In this document: piece by piece, positions 9,544 to 18,591 of the stretch | How positions within the stretch are numbered: the stretch's first letter is position 1 | Layout of the letters: every line of letters begins with the position of its first letter | Origin: Anaerobaca lacustris | Lineage (GTDB): Bacteria; Planctomycetota; Phycisphaerae; Sedimentisphaerales; Anaerobacaceae | Assembly: GCF_030012215.1 (NCBI RefSeq) | Contig: NZ_JASCXX010000003.1 | Location: 186,001-250,000, forward strand | DNA: 64,000 bases | Reading direction: 5' to 3' | The notes under the pieces: generated by a model | What the model saw: only the letters and a program-made list of their open reading frames with translations | Told to the model about the DNA's origin: nothing | The model's database searches: none | Translations under genes and position numbers: made by a program

Positions 9544-10029
9544 CTACGCACTCACCGAATTGTTGATGTCCTGCTTGGACAGGTCCAGCCAGGCATCGCC
9601 GACGTCGGCCAGCGTGACAATGCTCTCGTTGGTGCTGCCGATCAACAGCCTCTGGCCGCCGATCTCCACGAGATGGAGCGCCTTGCGCGGTCCGAGGTAG
9701 GTGGTCTCGATGACCCGAATCTCCTTGCCGCACGCCTTTGTGACGCGGGGAAGCACCTTCTTGGACAGGTACAGGGCCCCGACGCCCAGACCGACCACCA
9801 GCAGGATCGAGAGCATCATCCGGAAGAACAGCTCGGTGCTCCCAAGACTCCCCGATGGTTCGGAACCCTGGTGGGTCAGACTGGGCCCGTCGAACACGGT
9901 GCGCTGCGCCTGGGGTGTAGGGGCGGCCCCCGCTTCCCGATCGGTCGCGCGGGCGGCCAACCCGACCAGGCCGCCGGCAACGACGACCACGGCGAACATC
10001 GCTGCGATCTTCTTTCTTCTGTCGCTCAC
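9544..10029 (-). CDS. fliO: Flagellar biosynthesis protein FliO
   Basis: FliO is a small membrane protein that helps assemble the FliP ring. The 161-residue call starts at GTG (VSDRRKKIAAMFAV), which has a GAGG-like element just upstream. A first hydrophobic segment follows at about 9-24, and a second at about 62-84 (MMLSILLVVGLGVGALYLSKKVLP). The C-terminal domain has the FliO-type pattern IRVIETTYLGPRKALHLVEI and RLLIGST. The 208 bp between this start and the preceding motB-like gene is the largest gap within the downstream half of the operon and holds nothing I recognise, so the start is less certain than the identity. Confidence 0.85.
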   Translation of the reverse strand: MSDRRKKIAAMFAVVVVAGGLVGLAARATDREAGAAPTPQAQRTVFDGPSLTHQGSEPSGSLGSTELFFRMMLSILLVVGLGVGALYLSKKVLPRVTKACGKEIRVIETTYLGPRKALHLVEIGGQRLLIGSTNESIVTLADVGDAWLDLSKQDINNSVSA

Positions 10030-10237
10030 ACGAACCTCGAAATCCCTGTCCTGCCGTCCCGACGAACGCCGGGATTCAGGTTTCGGATGTACATATGGTG
10101 CCCGATGAGGATGTGCAAACGGCGTGCCGAAACCCTTATGTTCGTCAGGAGGGCTTCCTGGGGGCGCCAGGGCGGATGCGAGCGGCGTTGCGCCTGAAGA
10201 ATGGCCCCGCTGTCGAAAAACTTGACACGGGCTTCGG

Positions 10238-11008
10238 TCAGGAGCCGGATCGCAACATGGCGATGAGGATCTGCGACCGTCCGGGGTCAGGGCGATCCTG
10301 CCCGGCCCAGTGGCCGCCCGGACCGGCGCCCCAGCACAGGATACGCCATGGTGAGCGATCTGCAGCCGGCGGCGTTCCAGAGGGCCGGCTGGCGTGGCGT
10401 GCCAGTTCCTCTCGGAGGAACCGGGCCACAGCTTCCGCCCGGCGGGCCGAGAGCGTCCACTGCTGCATTTGGGTCGCTTCGTCGCCGGCCAGCCCCAGCA
10501 CGTACAGCGTACAGGTCTCCGCACGGAGGTTCTGTTGCAGGTCGATGCAGTATTTCTCTAGATATCGGCGGGATTCGTCGCTGAGAAGGGCCTCTCCCGG
10601 GCTGAATTTGATGGGCGTGATCGAGAAGTTGAGGCGGTGCCCGACGATTTGAGACGGCAGCGTGGTCGTGGATTGGCGGAGGCGCTCGAAGGCCTGACGG
10701 AGCATCTCACGGTACTCGTCGAGCGTTCGATCCTCGGTCACCTGAGGGTCCGTCGTGAGGTATCGGGTGATGGGGGCGCCCAAGTCTGCCTTTGCCTCGC
10801 TGCCCAGAAGGACGCCAAGCCCGCAGAGATGGATCGATTCCCAGAACGAATCGCGACCCTGATTGAAGAGGTCCGGGTCTTGCACCTGAGCCAGTGTCAG
10901 CAGCAGCACGAAGAACGTCAGCAACAACGTCACCATATCGGAGAAGGTGACGATGTAGGCCGGGACCTTCTGTTTTTCTTCCTGTGGCGGCTGGCTGCGC
11001 GATCTCAA
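10238..11008 (-). CDS. Second MotB-like stator protein with OmpA-type domain
   Basis: This 256-residue protein has one N-terminal membrane helix, PAYIVTFSDMVTLLLTFFVL, carrying an acidic residue (Asp24) at the position of the ion-binding Asp of MotB. A C-terminal OmpA-like peptidoglycan-binding region spans about 100-245 (LNFSITPIKFSPGEALL, LSARRAEAVARFLREEL). It begins with TTG overlapping the motB stop (TTGA), so translation is probably coupled. Its C-terminal 45 residues are Gly/Pro/Arg-rich and less typical. It could be a second B subunit sharing MotA with the MotB encoded upstream, or an accessory periplasmic anchor. Which one cannot be read from sequence. Confidence 0.8.
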   Translation of the reverse strand: MRSRSQPPQEEKQKVPAYIVTFSDMVTLLLTFFVLLLTLAQVQDPDLFNQGRDSFWESIHLCGLGVLLGSEAKADLGAPITRYLTTDPQVTEDRTLDEYREMLRQAFERLRQSTTTLPSQIVGHRLNFSITPIKFSPGEALLSDESRRYLEKYCIDLQQNLRAETCTLYVLGLAGDEATQMQQWTLSARRAEAVARFLREELARHASRPSGTPPAADRSPWRILCWGAGPGGHWAGQDRPDPGRSQILIAMLRSGS

Positions 11009-11709
11009 TGGTACGTGCTCCGTTCCAGAACGACGATCTCGATTACCCGTTGGGCCTTCGGGTTGATGGCCGACAGGCCGCTGTGTCGAAGCGTCTCGGC
11101 ATCCACTGTCGCCGTCGCGGTGATGCTCAATCGCGTCTTCTCGATCCCCTGACCGTCGGTCAGGAGTTGAGCGATCGTCCAGGCCCTCCTCAATCCGATT
11201 TCATCAGAGCTGTGCGGACCGGCCTCCATCGCGTGCTCGCCGACGATCACCCGGTTGGATACGGCCTTCAGCAACGTCGCCACGTCGGCCATGATCCGAC
11301 GCCCGTGACCGGTGGTACGGACGCCGCGCCCCAGAAAGACGTCTTCCGACGGTACCAGAAAGACCTTCTGGTCCTGGAAGTCCATGAAGTCCAGGCTCGT
11401 GCCGGGATTCGATTCGTACTGGCCGTCGACGGTCGGCTTCTCACTGCCGTCTTCTGGGTCCTGGTCGTAGATGATGCGAGGGGTGGGCAGAAACGCGTCG
11501 TCGATGGGGGTCAAACGCAGTCCGATCGAGGACAGTCCCTCCGAGAACGCCGACTGCATCTTTGGGAAGACCTTGTTATCAAAGGAAGAGAAGCTCAGCA
11601 GCAGAACGAAGAACGTCAGCAGAAGGGTCATACAGTCACTGAACGTGACCATCCATTCCGGAGCGCCGGCATCCTCGTCCAACGGTCTCTGTCTGCCTTT
11701 GGGGGCCAT
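11005..11709 (-). CDS. motB: Flagellar motor stator protein MotB
   Basis: MotB anchors the stator to peptidoglycan and, with MotA, forms the ion channel that drives rotation. The 234-residue protein has a single membrane helix (about 19-42, EWMVTFSDCMTLLLTFFVLL) with the channel Asp at residue 25, then a plug/linker region. An OmpA-like domain follows (about 120-230) with the RRAWTIAQLL segment in the usual peptidoglycan-binding position. The ATG at 11709 overlaps the motA TGA (ATGA), showing translational coupling. A second MotB-like gene follows immediately with a TTGA overlap. Confidence 0.92.
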   Translation of the reverse strand: MAPKGRQRPLDEDAGAPEWMVTFSDCMTLLLTFFVLLLSFSSFDNKVFPKMQSAFSEGLSSIGLRLTPIDDAFLPTPRIIYDQDPEDGSEKPTVDGQYESNPGTSLDFMDFQDQKVFLVPSEDVFLGRGVRTTGHGRRIMADVATLLKAVSNRVIVGEHAMEAGPHSSDEIGLRRAWTIAQLLTDGQGIEKTRLSITATATVDAETLRHSGLSAINPKAQRVIEIVVLERSTYH

Positions 11710-12479
11710 CAGACGGTCGCCTTGATCTCCTTGCGCCGACTGTGCGAGACGAACGCCTGCATTCGCTCCCTGACGATGGTCGGGTTGTCGCCCTGGGCGA
11801 CGGAGCAGACGCCTTCCAGGATCATCTCCATGGCCAGCGATTCTTCCTTTGAGTAGATGCCGAGTTTGCCGGCCAGAGGGATGAAGACCAGGTTGGCGGC
11901 AAAGGCCCCATAGAACGTCGTCAGGAGGGCCACGGCCATGCCCTGTCCGATCTGGTCGGGCGAGCTGAGGTTTCGCAGCATCTGTACGAGACCGATGAGG
12001 GTCCCGATCATGCCGAACGCCGGGGCGGCGGCCCCCATGAATTCCAGGATCTTCTTGCCGCCGGCGTGACGTTCCTGGAGATACTGAATCTCCGGCTCCA
12101 ACATGTCTCGGATGGCCTCGGCATCCTGTCCGTCCACGAGCAACTGAAGGCCCTTGGCGAAAAAGTGGTCGCTGAGCTTGCTGATCTCCGGCTCCAGGGC
12201 CAGCGTTCCGTCCCGACGATTGATCGCGGCGAAGTTGACCATCTTCTGGACCACCTCGGACTGGCCGGGGATCCTGGCGACGATGGTCTTCTTGATGATG
12301 GAAAAGATGCTGAGGAATTGGGGCAGCGAGAAATGGATCATCGTCGCACAGAGCATCCCGCCGATCGTGATGCACAGCGAGGGGACGTGGAAGAACATGG
12401 CGGCGCCCCCGCCCATGACGATGGCTCCGACGACGACGACGAAGCCCAGCAGTGTTCCGATGATGGTTGCGATGTCCAT
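11709..12479 (-). CDS. motA: Flagellar motor stator protein MotA
   Basis: MotA is the force-generating stator ring around MotB. The 256-residue protein has four hydrophobic segments (about 5-25, 33-52, 150-172, 182-205). The cytoplasmic loop carries the charged motif RRDGTLALEPE (Arg88/89, Glu96/98) that interacts with FliG. The helices after the loop contain the conserved prolines (APAFGMIGTLIGL and NLVFIPLAGKL). It is in the standard motA-motB order and lies 7 bp downstream of the motE-like gene. Whether the motor is H+ or Na+ driven cannot be told from these residues. Confidence 0.95.
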   Translation of the reverse strand: MDIATIIGTLLGFVVVVGAIVMGGGAAMFFHVPSLCITIGGMLCATMIHFSLPQFLSIFSIIKKTIVARIPGQSEVVQKMVNFAAINRRDGTLALEPEISKLSDHFFAKGLQLLVDGQDAEAIRDMLEPEIQYLQERHAGGKKILEFMGAAAPAFGMIGTLIGLVQMLRNLSSPDQIGQGMAVALLTTFYGAFAANLVFIPLAGKLGIYSKEESLAMEMILEGVCSVAQGDNPTIVRERMQAFVSHSRRKEIKATV

Positions 12480-12486
12480 GGACGCG

Positions 12487-13200
12487 TTATCCTCCCGTGA
12501 CCTGTTTGAGCTTCTGGCTCAGCAGGGCGGCCAGAGACGGCTCGCTGGTGGCCAGTTCGGCCAGGACCTTGGCCTTGGTCCGATCCTGCATGAAGAAGAG
12601 GATCTTGACGGCGTCGTCGATATTGCTTGCGCGACCGGTGCCGCCGTTCTTCGACTGCGTCGTGGCCATGTTGCTGAGGATTTCGCTGGCCCGAACGGGG
12701 TCCATCTTGTCGTATGCGGCGGCGATGGCCAGCAGGTTGGTGCGTTCGGCTTGTTCGACCTCCACGCGCGTCTTCTGAAGCAGATCTCGCTCGTTCCTCA
12801 AGGTCGCCACGGTGGCGGCCAGGTCGACGCGCAGGTCGTTCAATGTGGCGATGTCGTCCTGCAGTGTCTGCTGGGCGACAAGCAAACGCTGCCTCTCCTG
12901 GTCCAGGCTATGGGTCTTCGCGTTGTATTCCTGGATCTTCTCGCGGACCTCGAAAATAAGCTCTTTGAGTTGTTCTTCGGTCATCGTGCGGGCGGTGGTG
13001 CCCTCGTGGGCCGGTGGCAGGGTGGGCGTCAGGGCCGAAGGCAGGCCGCCGGCGGGCGATCGGGCCTCTGCGGCGCCTTCGGTCGTCGCCTCCGGCGCCC
13101 CTCGAACGGGCGCCGGTCGAGTGAACCACCCGGCGCCAAAGGCACCGAGGAAACTGACCACTCCCGCAGCGACGCTGATAAGGAGAAGCTTCTTGCTCAC
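12487..13200 (-). CDS. MotE-like flagellar chaperone/MgtE-N-type protein
   Basis: The product is a single-pass membrane protein of 237 residues with a signal-anchor at about 2-25 (KKLLLISVAAGVVSFLGAFG), a Pro/Ala-rich linker, a long coiled coil (about 80-165, rich in E, K, Q and L heptads) and a C-terminal MgtE-N/FliG-like helical domain (MDPVRASEILSNMATT, AKVLAELA). MotE proteins of this design stabilise the export chaperone/stator region in other bacteria. The GTG at 13200 was preferred over a TTG at 13215 because GGGAG sits about 8 bases upstream of it. It lies between fliJ and motA. Confidence 0.8.
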   Translation of the reverse strand: MSKKLLLISVAAGVVSFLGAFGAGWFTRPAPVRGAPEATTEGAAEARSPAGGLPSALTPTLPPAHEGTTARTMTEEQLKELIFEVREKIQEYNAKTHSLDQERQRLLVAQQTLQDDIATLNDLRVDLAATVATLRNERDLLQKTRVEVEQAERTNLLAIAAAYDKMDPVRASEILSNMATTQSKNGGTGRASNIDDAVKILFFMQDRTKAKVLAELATSEPSLAALLSQKLKQVTGG

Positions 13201-13249
13201 AGTGCGTGCTCCCAATTCGTGCCCCTTCGCCGGGGCACAGAATACTGTC

Positions 13250-13702
13250 TCACAATCTCATACTCTCGTTTCGTGCAAAGGCGATGGTGGTTCTGTCATC
13301 CATTTCTTTTTGTTCGAGTTTTTCCTGCTCCTGGATGAATCGGACCTTGGCCTCGGTCCGCAGCTTCTCCAGGGCCTCTTTGAACCGCCTGGCAGCCAGG
13401 ACCTCGGCGGTCTTGTGCTTTCGCTGTGTCTCCAGTTCCTCGATTTCGGCGTTCAACCGTCGAATGAGTTGATCGTCGATGTCGGCGTTCCTGAGAAAGA
13501 ACTCCTGGGCCCCCAGACGTCCAGCCGACCGATCGCGGGTGATCTCGGCCGCGATCTCGCGCAGGATGCGCCGACGCATGAGCAGCTCGCTTCGCCGGAT
13601 GGCGAGCGTCTCCGTCAGGCGGAACAGCTCCATGCGTTTGAGCTGCTCTTCCTTGGTCTTGATGTCCAGCACCTTCTGTAAGCGCCATACGAATCGTCTC
13701 AT
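13250..13702 (-). CDS. fliJ: Flagellar export coiled-coil protein FliJ
   Basis: This 150-residue protein is almost entirely charged helix. It begins MRRFVWRLQKVLDIKTKEEQ, the characteristic FliJ N-terminus, then runs as an antiparallel-type coiled coil. FliJ is the central stalk that couples the FliI ATPase ring to the export gate FlhA. Its size and its position directly after fliI match the family. Sequence conservation in FliJ is low, so the call rests on the N-terminal motif, the coiled coil and gene order. Confidence 0.88.
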   Translation of the reverse strand: MRRFVWRLQKVLDIKTKEEQLKRMELFRLTETLAIRRSELLMRRRILREIAAEITRDRSAGRLGAQEFFLRNADIDDQLIRRLNAEIEELETQRKHKTAEVLAARRFKEALEKLRTEAKVRFIQEQEKLEQKEMDDRTTIAFARNESMRL

Positions 13703-13715
13703 GGCAATATCGGCT

Positions 13716-15080
13716 CTATCCTCGATGGCCGTCGGGACTGAGCAACTGCTCCCACGTCCGTCGGATGTCCGCCAACTGCCGGACCGTCTCGTCGAACGGC
13801 GTCCTCTGACGGACCGGTTGCACGAGGAAATCGTTGATGCGGTCGATCAGGCTGATCGCGCCGTCGATCCGCCGGTTGCTGCCGGGCGAGAACGCCCCGA
13901 TGTTGATCAGGTCTTCTGCGTCGGCATAGGTTGCGTAGATCTCCTTGAGTTTCTGGGCGGCCGTCCGATGCTCGTCGCTTACCACCGCCGACATCAGACG
14001 GCTGACACTCTGTGCAATATCTACGGCCGGGTAGTGCCCTCGGCCCGCCAGCTTTCGCGACAGGACGATGTGTCCGTCCAACAGGCTTCGCGCGCTGTCG
14101 GCGACGGGGTCGGTCAGGTCGTCGTTCTCCACCAGCACGGTCAGAATCCCCGTGATGCTGCCGGCCTCGGAGCAGCCGAGGCGCTCGATCAGCCGGGGCA
14201 TCAGCGCGAAAACGCTGGGGCAATAGCCCTTCGTGGCGGGCGGCTCACCAGCGGCCAGGCCGATCTCCCGCTGGGCTTGTGCGAACCGCGTCAACGAATC
14301 CATCATGAACAGGACGTTCCGGGCCCTGTCTCGGAAGTACTCGGCGATGGTGACGGCCACGAAGGCTGCCTTGACCCGCTGAATGGGCGGGACGTCCGAC
14401 GTGGCGACCACGACCACGCTGCGGGCCAGTCCCTCAGGCCCCAGGTTCTCTTCGAGAAACTCCCGGACCTCACGACCGCGTTCGCCAATCAGCGCCACGA
14501 CGTTGACGGCGGCGTCGCTGCCGTTGGCGATGTCGCCCAGCAGAACGCTCTTGCCGACCCCGCTGCCGGCGAAGATCCCCACGCGCTGGCCTTGGGCGCA
14601 GGTCAGGATCCCGTCGATCGAACGGATGCCAAGTGCAAGCGGTTTCGTGATCTTCTCGCGACTCATCGGCGGCGGACTGCTGACGTCCAGCGGTCTCTTC
14701 TCCAGACCGGCCAGAGGGCCTTTGTTGTCGATCGGCTCGCCCAGACCGTTCAGGACGCGACCCAGGATGCCAGGGCCCAGCATGATGTGTCGGGGTGTGG
14801 TCCGCGTCGTTACGATGTCGCCCGGCGAGACACCCTCGATGTGCTCCAAAGGCAACAGGATGACGTGATCGTGACGGAAGCCGACGACTTCGGCCAGGAC
14901 GCGCCGGTCGGGGCCGATGTGAATGCCGCACAGTTCACCCAGGCCGATGACCGGACCGGCCGACTCGATGGTGGAGCCCGAAACGCGTACGACGTAACCC
15001 TGGCAGCTCACAGGCTCTACCGTCTCGAGGGCCGAGTGGTACTTGTCGAAATCGATGGTGGGACAGTTGGTGTCGATCAT
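13716..15080 (-). CDS. fliI: Flagellum-specific export ATPase FliI
   Basis: FliI is the hexameric ATPase of the flagellar type III export apparatus, related to the F1 beta subunit. The 454-residue product has an N-terminal beta-barrel (about 20-100), the Walker A motif AGSGVGKS at 171-178, and a nucleotide-binding core. That core contains the Walker B-like NVLFMMDSLTRFAQAQREI segment and EPPATKGYCPSVFA. The C-terminal helical domain includes YPAVDIAQSVSRLM. Length and motifs fit full-length FliI. It is flanked by fliH (3 bp upstream) and fliJ (13 bp downstream). Confidence 0.97.
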   Translation of the reverse strand: MIDTNCPTIDFDKYHSALETVEPVSCQGYVVRVSGSTIESAGPVIGLGELCGIHIGPDRRVLAEVVGFRHDHVILLPLEHIEGVSPGDIVTTRTTPRHIMLGPGILGRVLNGLGEPIDNKGPLAGLEKRPLDVSSPPPMSREKITKPLALGIRSIDGILTCAQGQRVGIFAGSGVGKSVLLGDIANGSDAAVNVVALIGERGREVREFLEENLGPEGLARSVVVVATSDVPPIQRVKAAFVAVTIAEYFRDRARNVLFMMDSLTRFAQAQREIGLAAGEPPATKGYCPSVFALMPRLIERLGCSEAGSITGILTVLVENDDLTDPVADSARSLLDGHIVLSRKLAGRGHYPAVDIAQSVSRLMSAVVSDEHRTAAQKLKEIYATYADAEDLINIGAFSPGSNRRIDGAISLIDRINDFLVQPVRQRTPFDETVRQLADIRRTWEQLLSPDGHRG

Positions 15081-15083
15081 GGA

Positions 15084-15686
15084 TTATTGCGCTCTCTCAA
15101 GTGCTTCTCCGATGCGTGCGAGATGTTCCTCGACGAACGATTTGACGATGCCTTTGGGGGTCTCCACCAGGCAGTCGGCGCGGGCGATGGACCAGTCCGC
15201 GACGAGGTCCAGTTCGGCGAATTGGCTGTCGGGGTTCTCCTGCTGGAACCGCTGGCAGGCGGCCAGGTCTTCGGGGTTCAGGCGGACCACGAGGTTCTGA
15301 CGGGCGGGCGCGCGTTTCAGCACCTCTTCGACGATGGTCTGAATGTCGTACTCGCCGTTCTCGATTCTCGGCGCCAGGATCTTCCTGGCAATCTCCACGG
15401 CCAGCCTGGCGATATCGCCACGATGATGGGCGATGGTCTGCTGATGCAGGTCATTCAACCTGGTGGCGAGCGTGTTGACCGTCTGCACCAATTGCACCAG
15501 GGTCGCGGTCTGTTGTTTGACGGCCTCCGACGGTTCCGGCGGGCCGGCCGACGCCGCACTGGGCCGCTCCGTCTCCCGTTCCATCTGTGTCGAGGGACCG
15601 TGCGCCGGGGCCTCGTGGCCCGGCGCTTCGACGACGCGAAGTCCTGCCACAGGTCTCGCAAGACGGATTGTCAATGCCTCGGTCAT
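15084..15686 (-). CDS. fliH: Flagellar export regulator FliH
   Basis: FliH binds and restrains the FliI ATPase and links it to the C-ring. The 200-residue protein has an unstructured N-terminus rich in Pro, Glu and Ala. A coiled-coil segment follows (about 55-90). The C-terminal FliH/HrpE-type domain contains EIARKILAPRIENGEYDIQT and LVVRLNPEDLAACQ. It lies 4 bp from the fliG stop and 3 bp upstream of fliI, the usual order. Confidence 0.9.
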   Translation of the reverse strand: MTEALTIRLARPVAGLRVVEAPGHEAPAHGPSTQMERETERPSAASAGPPEPSEAVKQQTATLVQLVQTVNTLATRLNDLHQQTIAHHRGDIARLAVEIARKILAPRIENGEYDIQTIVEEVLKRAPARQNLVVRLNPEDLAACQRFQQENPDSQFAELDLVADWSIARADCLVETPKGIVKSFVEEHLARIGEALERAQ

Positions 15687-15690
15687 CCTT

Positions 15691-16695
15691 CTACTCTTCC
15701 AGGAAGGTCAATTCCCCGTTGCGGTTGAGTTCCCGCAGCGCGTTGACGATTCGCTCTCGCGCCTCGCGGACGTCTTCCTTCTTCGGCGCCGACATCAGAG
15801 ACGCTTCTTCGTTCACCATCGCCGCCGCACGCTCGGAGATGTTCGACTTGATCTTGTTGGCGATCTCCTCCGGGCTCTCGTGCAGGGCCAGCGCCAGTTG
15901 TCGCTCGTCGATGCCGCGCAGGGCCTGCTGAAGCGAGCGGTCGCCCACCTGCGGCAGATCGTCCCAGATCACCATGAGGTTCATCACCTTCTCCTTCGCG
16001 TCGCTGTCCTTCTGTTCGATGGCCTCCAGGACACCGTCGCGGACCTCCTTGTCCAGATTGCGCACGATGATGGCGACCTTGCGAAGTGATTCCTCCGGCG
16101 GGGCCTGGACGGCGCTGCCGATCTGCTGCGTCGATCCAAGTCCCTCGATGCGTTTGCGTACCATTCGAGCGATGCTGGCTTTGGCCTCCGGTGTGACGCT
16201 GCCGATGGCCGTCATGCGGCTGATCGCGCTGACCCGCATGCCGTCGCCCAGGCGTCCGAGAACCTCGGAGCCTTTCTTCGGGGGCAACTCCGACAGGACG
16301 ACCGCGACGGCCTGGGGGTGTTCGGTTTCGAGCACCGTCGCCAGCTTCTGCTGGTCGGCCGAACGAATCGTCATGAACGGATCGCGCTTCTGAAGGAGGT
16401 CTTGGATCTCCTGTTGGACCTGTTCGGCCTTGTCCTCGCCCACGGTGTTCCTGAGGACCTCGCGCAGGAAGTTCTTGAACTGGAACCCGGATTCGTTCTC
16501 CAGCGACTGGCAGAACTGTCGGGCGACCTCGGCAGTCTGCTTGGCGTTGCGAAACCCGGACGCGTCGAGATAGCTCAGCTCGACGGCCAGATCCTGGACC
16601 ATTCTGGGGTCCACGCCTCTGAGCAGCTCGGCGGCGGTGGCCACGTCGAGGCTGGTCAGCAGAAGGGCGGCTTTCTGTTTTCCGGTCAGTGCCAC
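15691..16695 (-). CDS. fliG: Flagellar motor switch protein FliG
   Basis: FliG is the rotor protein on which the MotA stator exerts torque. It sits on the MS ring made by FliF. The 334-residue product starts at GTG (MALTGKQKAALLL). The middle domain has the EHPQ motif (ETEHPQAVAVVLSELP). The C-terminal domain carries the charged motor helix GDRSLQQALRGIDERQLALA, with Arg and Asp residues in torque positions. Length is normal. It is flanked by fliF and fliH. Partner switch proteins FliM and FliN are not in this window. Confidence 0.97.
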   Translation of the reverse strand: MALTGKQKAALLLTSLDVATAAELLRGVDPRMVQDLAVELSYLDASGFRNAKQTAEVARQFCQSLENESGFQFKNFLREVLRNTVGEDKAEQVQQEIQDLLQKRDPFMTIRSADQQKLATVLETEHPQAVAVVLSELPPKKGSEVLGRLGDGMRVSAISRMTAIGSVTPEAKASIARMVRKRIEGLGSTQQIGSAVQAPPEESLRKVAIIVRNLDKEVRDGVLEAIEQKDSDAKEKVMNLMVIWDDLPQVGDRSLQQALRGIDERQLALALHESPEEIANKIKSNISERAAAMVNEEASLMSAPKKEDVREARERIVNALRELNRNGELTFLEE

Positions 16696-16705
16696 AGCTT
16701 CCTCG

Positions 16706-18205
16706 TCACTCCTTCTCTTCGATCCAGTTAAGGAACATCTCTCGGACCTGCTCCGGGTTGTTTCGCAGGGCGTGGGTGATCTGTCGTCGCAGCATGATCG
16801 GTTCTCCGGCCGGACCTCCGGGCGTCAGCAGTCCGGCGGTCACACTGCCGCCTTCGGCCAGTTGCTTCGCCTCCACGGCGGCAACCGCCTTGCCCCGCGC
16901 CCGACTGAAGATGCGGAAGACGATCAGGGCGCAGACCGCCATGATCCCCAGCGACAACTGGCGCGCCAACGCAAGATAGTGCGACCAGGCCACCGGTTCC
17001 TCCTCGATCAGGGGATCGACCGACGGGCGGAACCGCGCGTTGGCGACTCTCAGTGAGTCGGTCTCCTTCAATCCCAGCGCCGTGCGAACGATCTGCTCGA
17101 CCTCGGAGACCTCCATGATGAGGGCCGGCGCTCCTCCGGCCGTGACGTCATTGGCGTCGGTGGCATACAAATCCACGAGCACGGCCACCGAGAGCGAACG
17201 AATCTCTCCCGGCACGACAACCTGCTGCTTGATGGTCTTGCCGACCTTGTATTCGGTCAGGACGGTCTCGTCCTTCCGCGTGCTGCCGGCGCCCGCTTGT
17301 TGTCCCGGACCTCCGGCGCCGGTTTCCGAGTTGTTGGTGATCTCCTCCTTCATTGCGACCTTGGCCGAGGGATCGTACGTCTCCGTAACGGTGCTGATGC
17401 TGTTCATATCGACCACCGCGCTGACACGAACGGTGGCGCGCCCCGGCCCCAAAACCATCGTGAGCATGTCTTCGGCCTTCTTGACCAGGCCCAGCTCGAC
17501 GCGTTCCTTGTAGTCGTGGACGGTGCCGGCGCCGGTGGCCAGTTTGGTGTCATCCTGGCCCGAAAGGAGATTGCCCTGGCTGTCGATCACGGTGACGTCC
17601 TGCGACCTGAGGCCCTTGACGCTTCCGGAGACCATATGCGTAATGGCGGCGATGTTGGTGCCGCTGAGACGATAGCCCGGCCGCAATCGCAGGACGACGG
17701 AGGCGGAGGTCTGACCCTGCTCGGAGGCGAACAGGCGTTGTTCCGGGTTGACGATGTGGACCCTGGCGTGCGCGACGCCGTCGATCATCTGGATGCTCTT
17801 GGCCAACTCGTCCTGCAGGGCCCGGCTGAGATTGACGTTCTGGACGAAGGGGCTGACGCCGATCTTCTCATCGTCGAAGAGTTTGTAGCCGCTCTGCTCG
17901 CCGGCCGGCAAACCCTCCTTGGCCAGGTCCAGTCGAAGCTGGTAGACGCGCTCCTGGGGAACGTAAATCGTGGTGCCGCCGTCCCGCAACAGGTAGGCGA
18001 CCCCCTTTTCACTGATCTTCTCCGTGATCCTGGCCGCCTCACCCACACTCAGGTCCTGGTAGAGCATCCGCATATCGGGTCGGCGCGCCCAGTGGACCAG
18101 GAGCGCGCCGATCAGGGCTGAGGCCACCAGGACGGTGACCAGCAGGGCCCGCTGGATCAGGCTGACCTTCTGCCATACGGAGGCGATCTTGTGCTGGAGT
18201 TCCAT
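16706..18205 (-). CDS. fliF: Flagellar MS-ring protein FliF
   Basis: FliF builds the inner-membrane MS ring and is the foundation of the basal body. The 499-residue protein has a first membrane helix at about 18-38 (RALLVTVLVASALIGALLVH). Periplasmic ring-building motifs follow, including LPAGEQSGYKLFDDEKIGVS and ALQDELAKSI. The second helix is near 415-433 (LSLGIMAVCALIVFRIF). The C-terminal FliG-binding tail (EQVREMFLNWIEEKE) is present. It is somewhat shorter than enterobacterial FliF (about 550). It is cotranscribed with fliE upstream and fliG downstream. Confidence 0.96.
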   Translation of the reverse strand: MELQHKIASVWQKVSLIQRALLVTVLVASALIGALLVHWARRPDMRMLYQDLSVGEAARITEKISEKGVAYLLRDGGTTIYVPQERVYQLRLDLAKEGLPAGEQSGYKLFDDEKIGVSPFVQNVNLSRALQDELAKSIQMIDGVAHARVHIVNPEQRLFASEQGQTSASVVLRLRPGYRLSGTNIAAITHMVSGSVKGLRSQDVTVIDSQGNLLSGQDDTKLATGAGTVHDYKERVELGLVKKAEDMLTMVLGPGRATVRVSAVVDMNSISTVTETYDPSAKVAMKEEITNNSETGAGGPGQQAGAGSTRKDETVLTEYKVGKTIKQQVVVPGEIRSLSVAVLVDLYATDANDVTAGGAPALIMEVSEVEQIVRTALGLKETDSLRVANARFRPSVDPLIEEEPVAWSHYLALARQLSLGIMAVCALIVFRIFSRARGKAVAAVEAKQLAEGGSVTAGLLTPGGPAGEPIMLRRQITHALRNNPEQVREMFLNWIEEKE

Positions 18206-18264
18206 CAGGCTTCCAAACCCGTGCTACCGCAGACGATCGGAGACATCATCGTGCACAGCCACAC

Positions 18265-18576
18265 TCAAAGCGGCATGTTCATCGTTTGTTTGTAGGCCTC
18301 GATCAGTTTGTTCCGGACGCCGACCAGGACCTTGAAACTGACGTCCGCCTTGGCGACGCTGGAGACGACGGCCGTGATGTCGTTGTTCTTGCCGGTCAGG
18401 AGGTCCTCGATGGATGCGTCGGACGTTTGCTGGAGGTCATCGACCTGGGACACATACTTGTCGAGGGCCTTGACGGCCTGGGAGAAGTCGGCCTTGCCGC
18501 CGGGACCTTCGGTCTGCGGCATGGTGGACCCGGCACGCGGCAAGGTCGAACTGACGTTGGGATCGAACTGGATCAT
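18265..18576 (-). CDS. fliE: Flagellar hook-basal body protein FliE
   Basis: FliE joins the MS ring to the proximal rod. The 103-residue protein has a disordered N-terminus and a C-terminal helical hairpin with KADVSFKVLVGVRNKLIEAY, the typical FliE signature. An AAGGAC-like ribosome-binding site lies just upstream of the ATG. It lies between flgC and fliF, the conserved flgB-flgC-fliE-fliF order. Confidence 0.93.
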   Translation of the reverse strand: MIQFDPNVSSTLPRAGSTMPQTEGPGGKADFSQAVKALDKYVSQVDDLQQTSDASIEDLLTGKNNDITAVVSSVAKADVSFKVLVGVRNKLIEAYKQTMNMPL

Positions 18577-18591
18577 TGGGCTGTCCTTCCG

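Noticed and set aside
10030-10237. A hidden gene in the 208-bp gap between the motB-like gene and fliO
   Set aside because: Frames crossing the gap lack start signals and family patterns; the gap looks non-coding or is leader for fliO.
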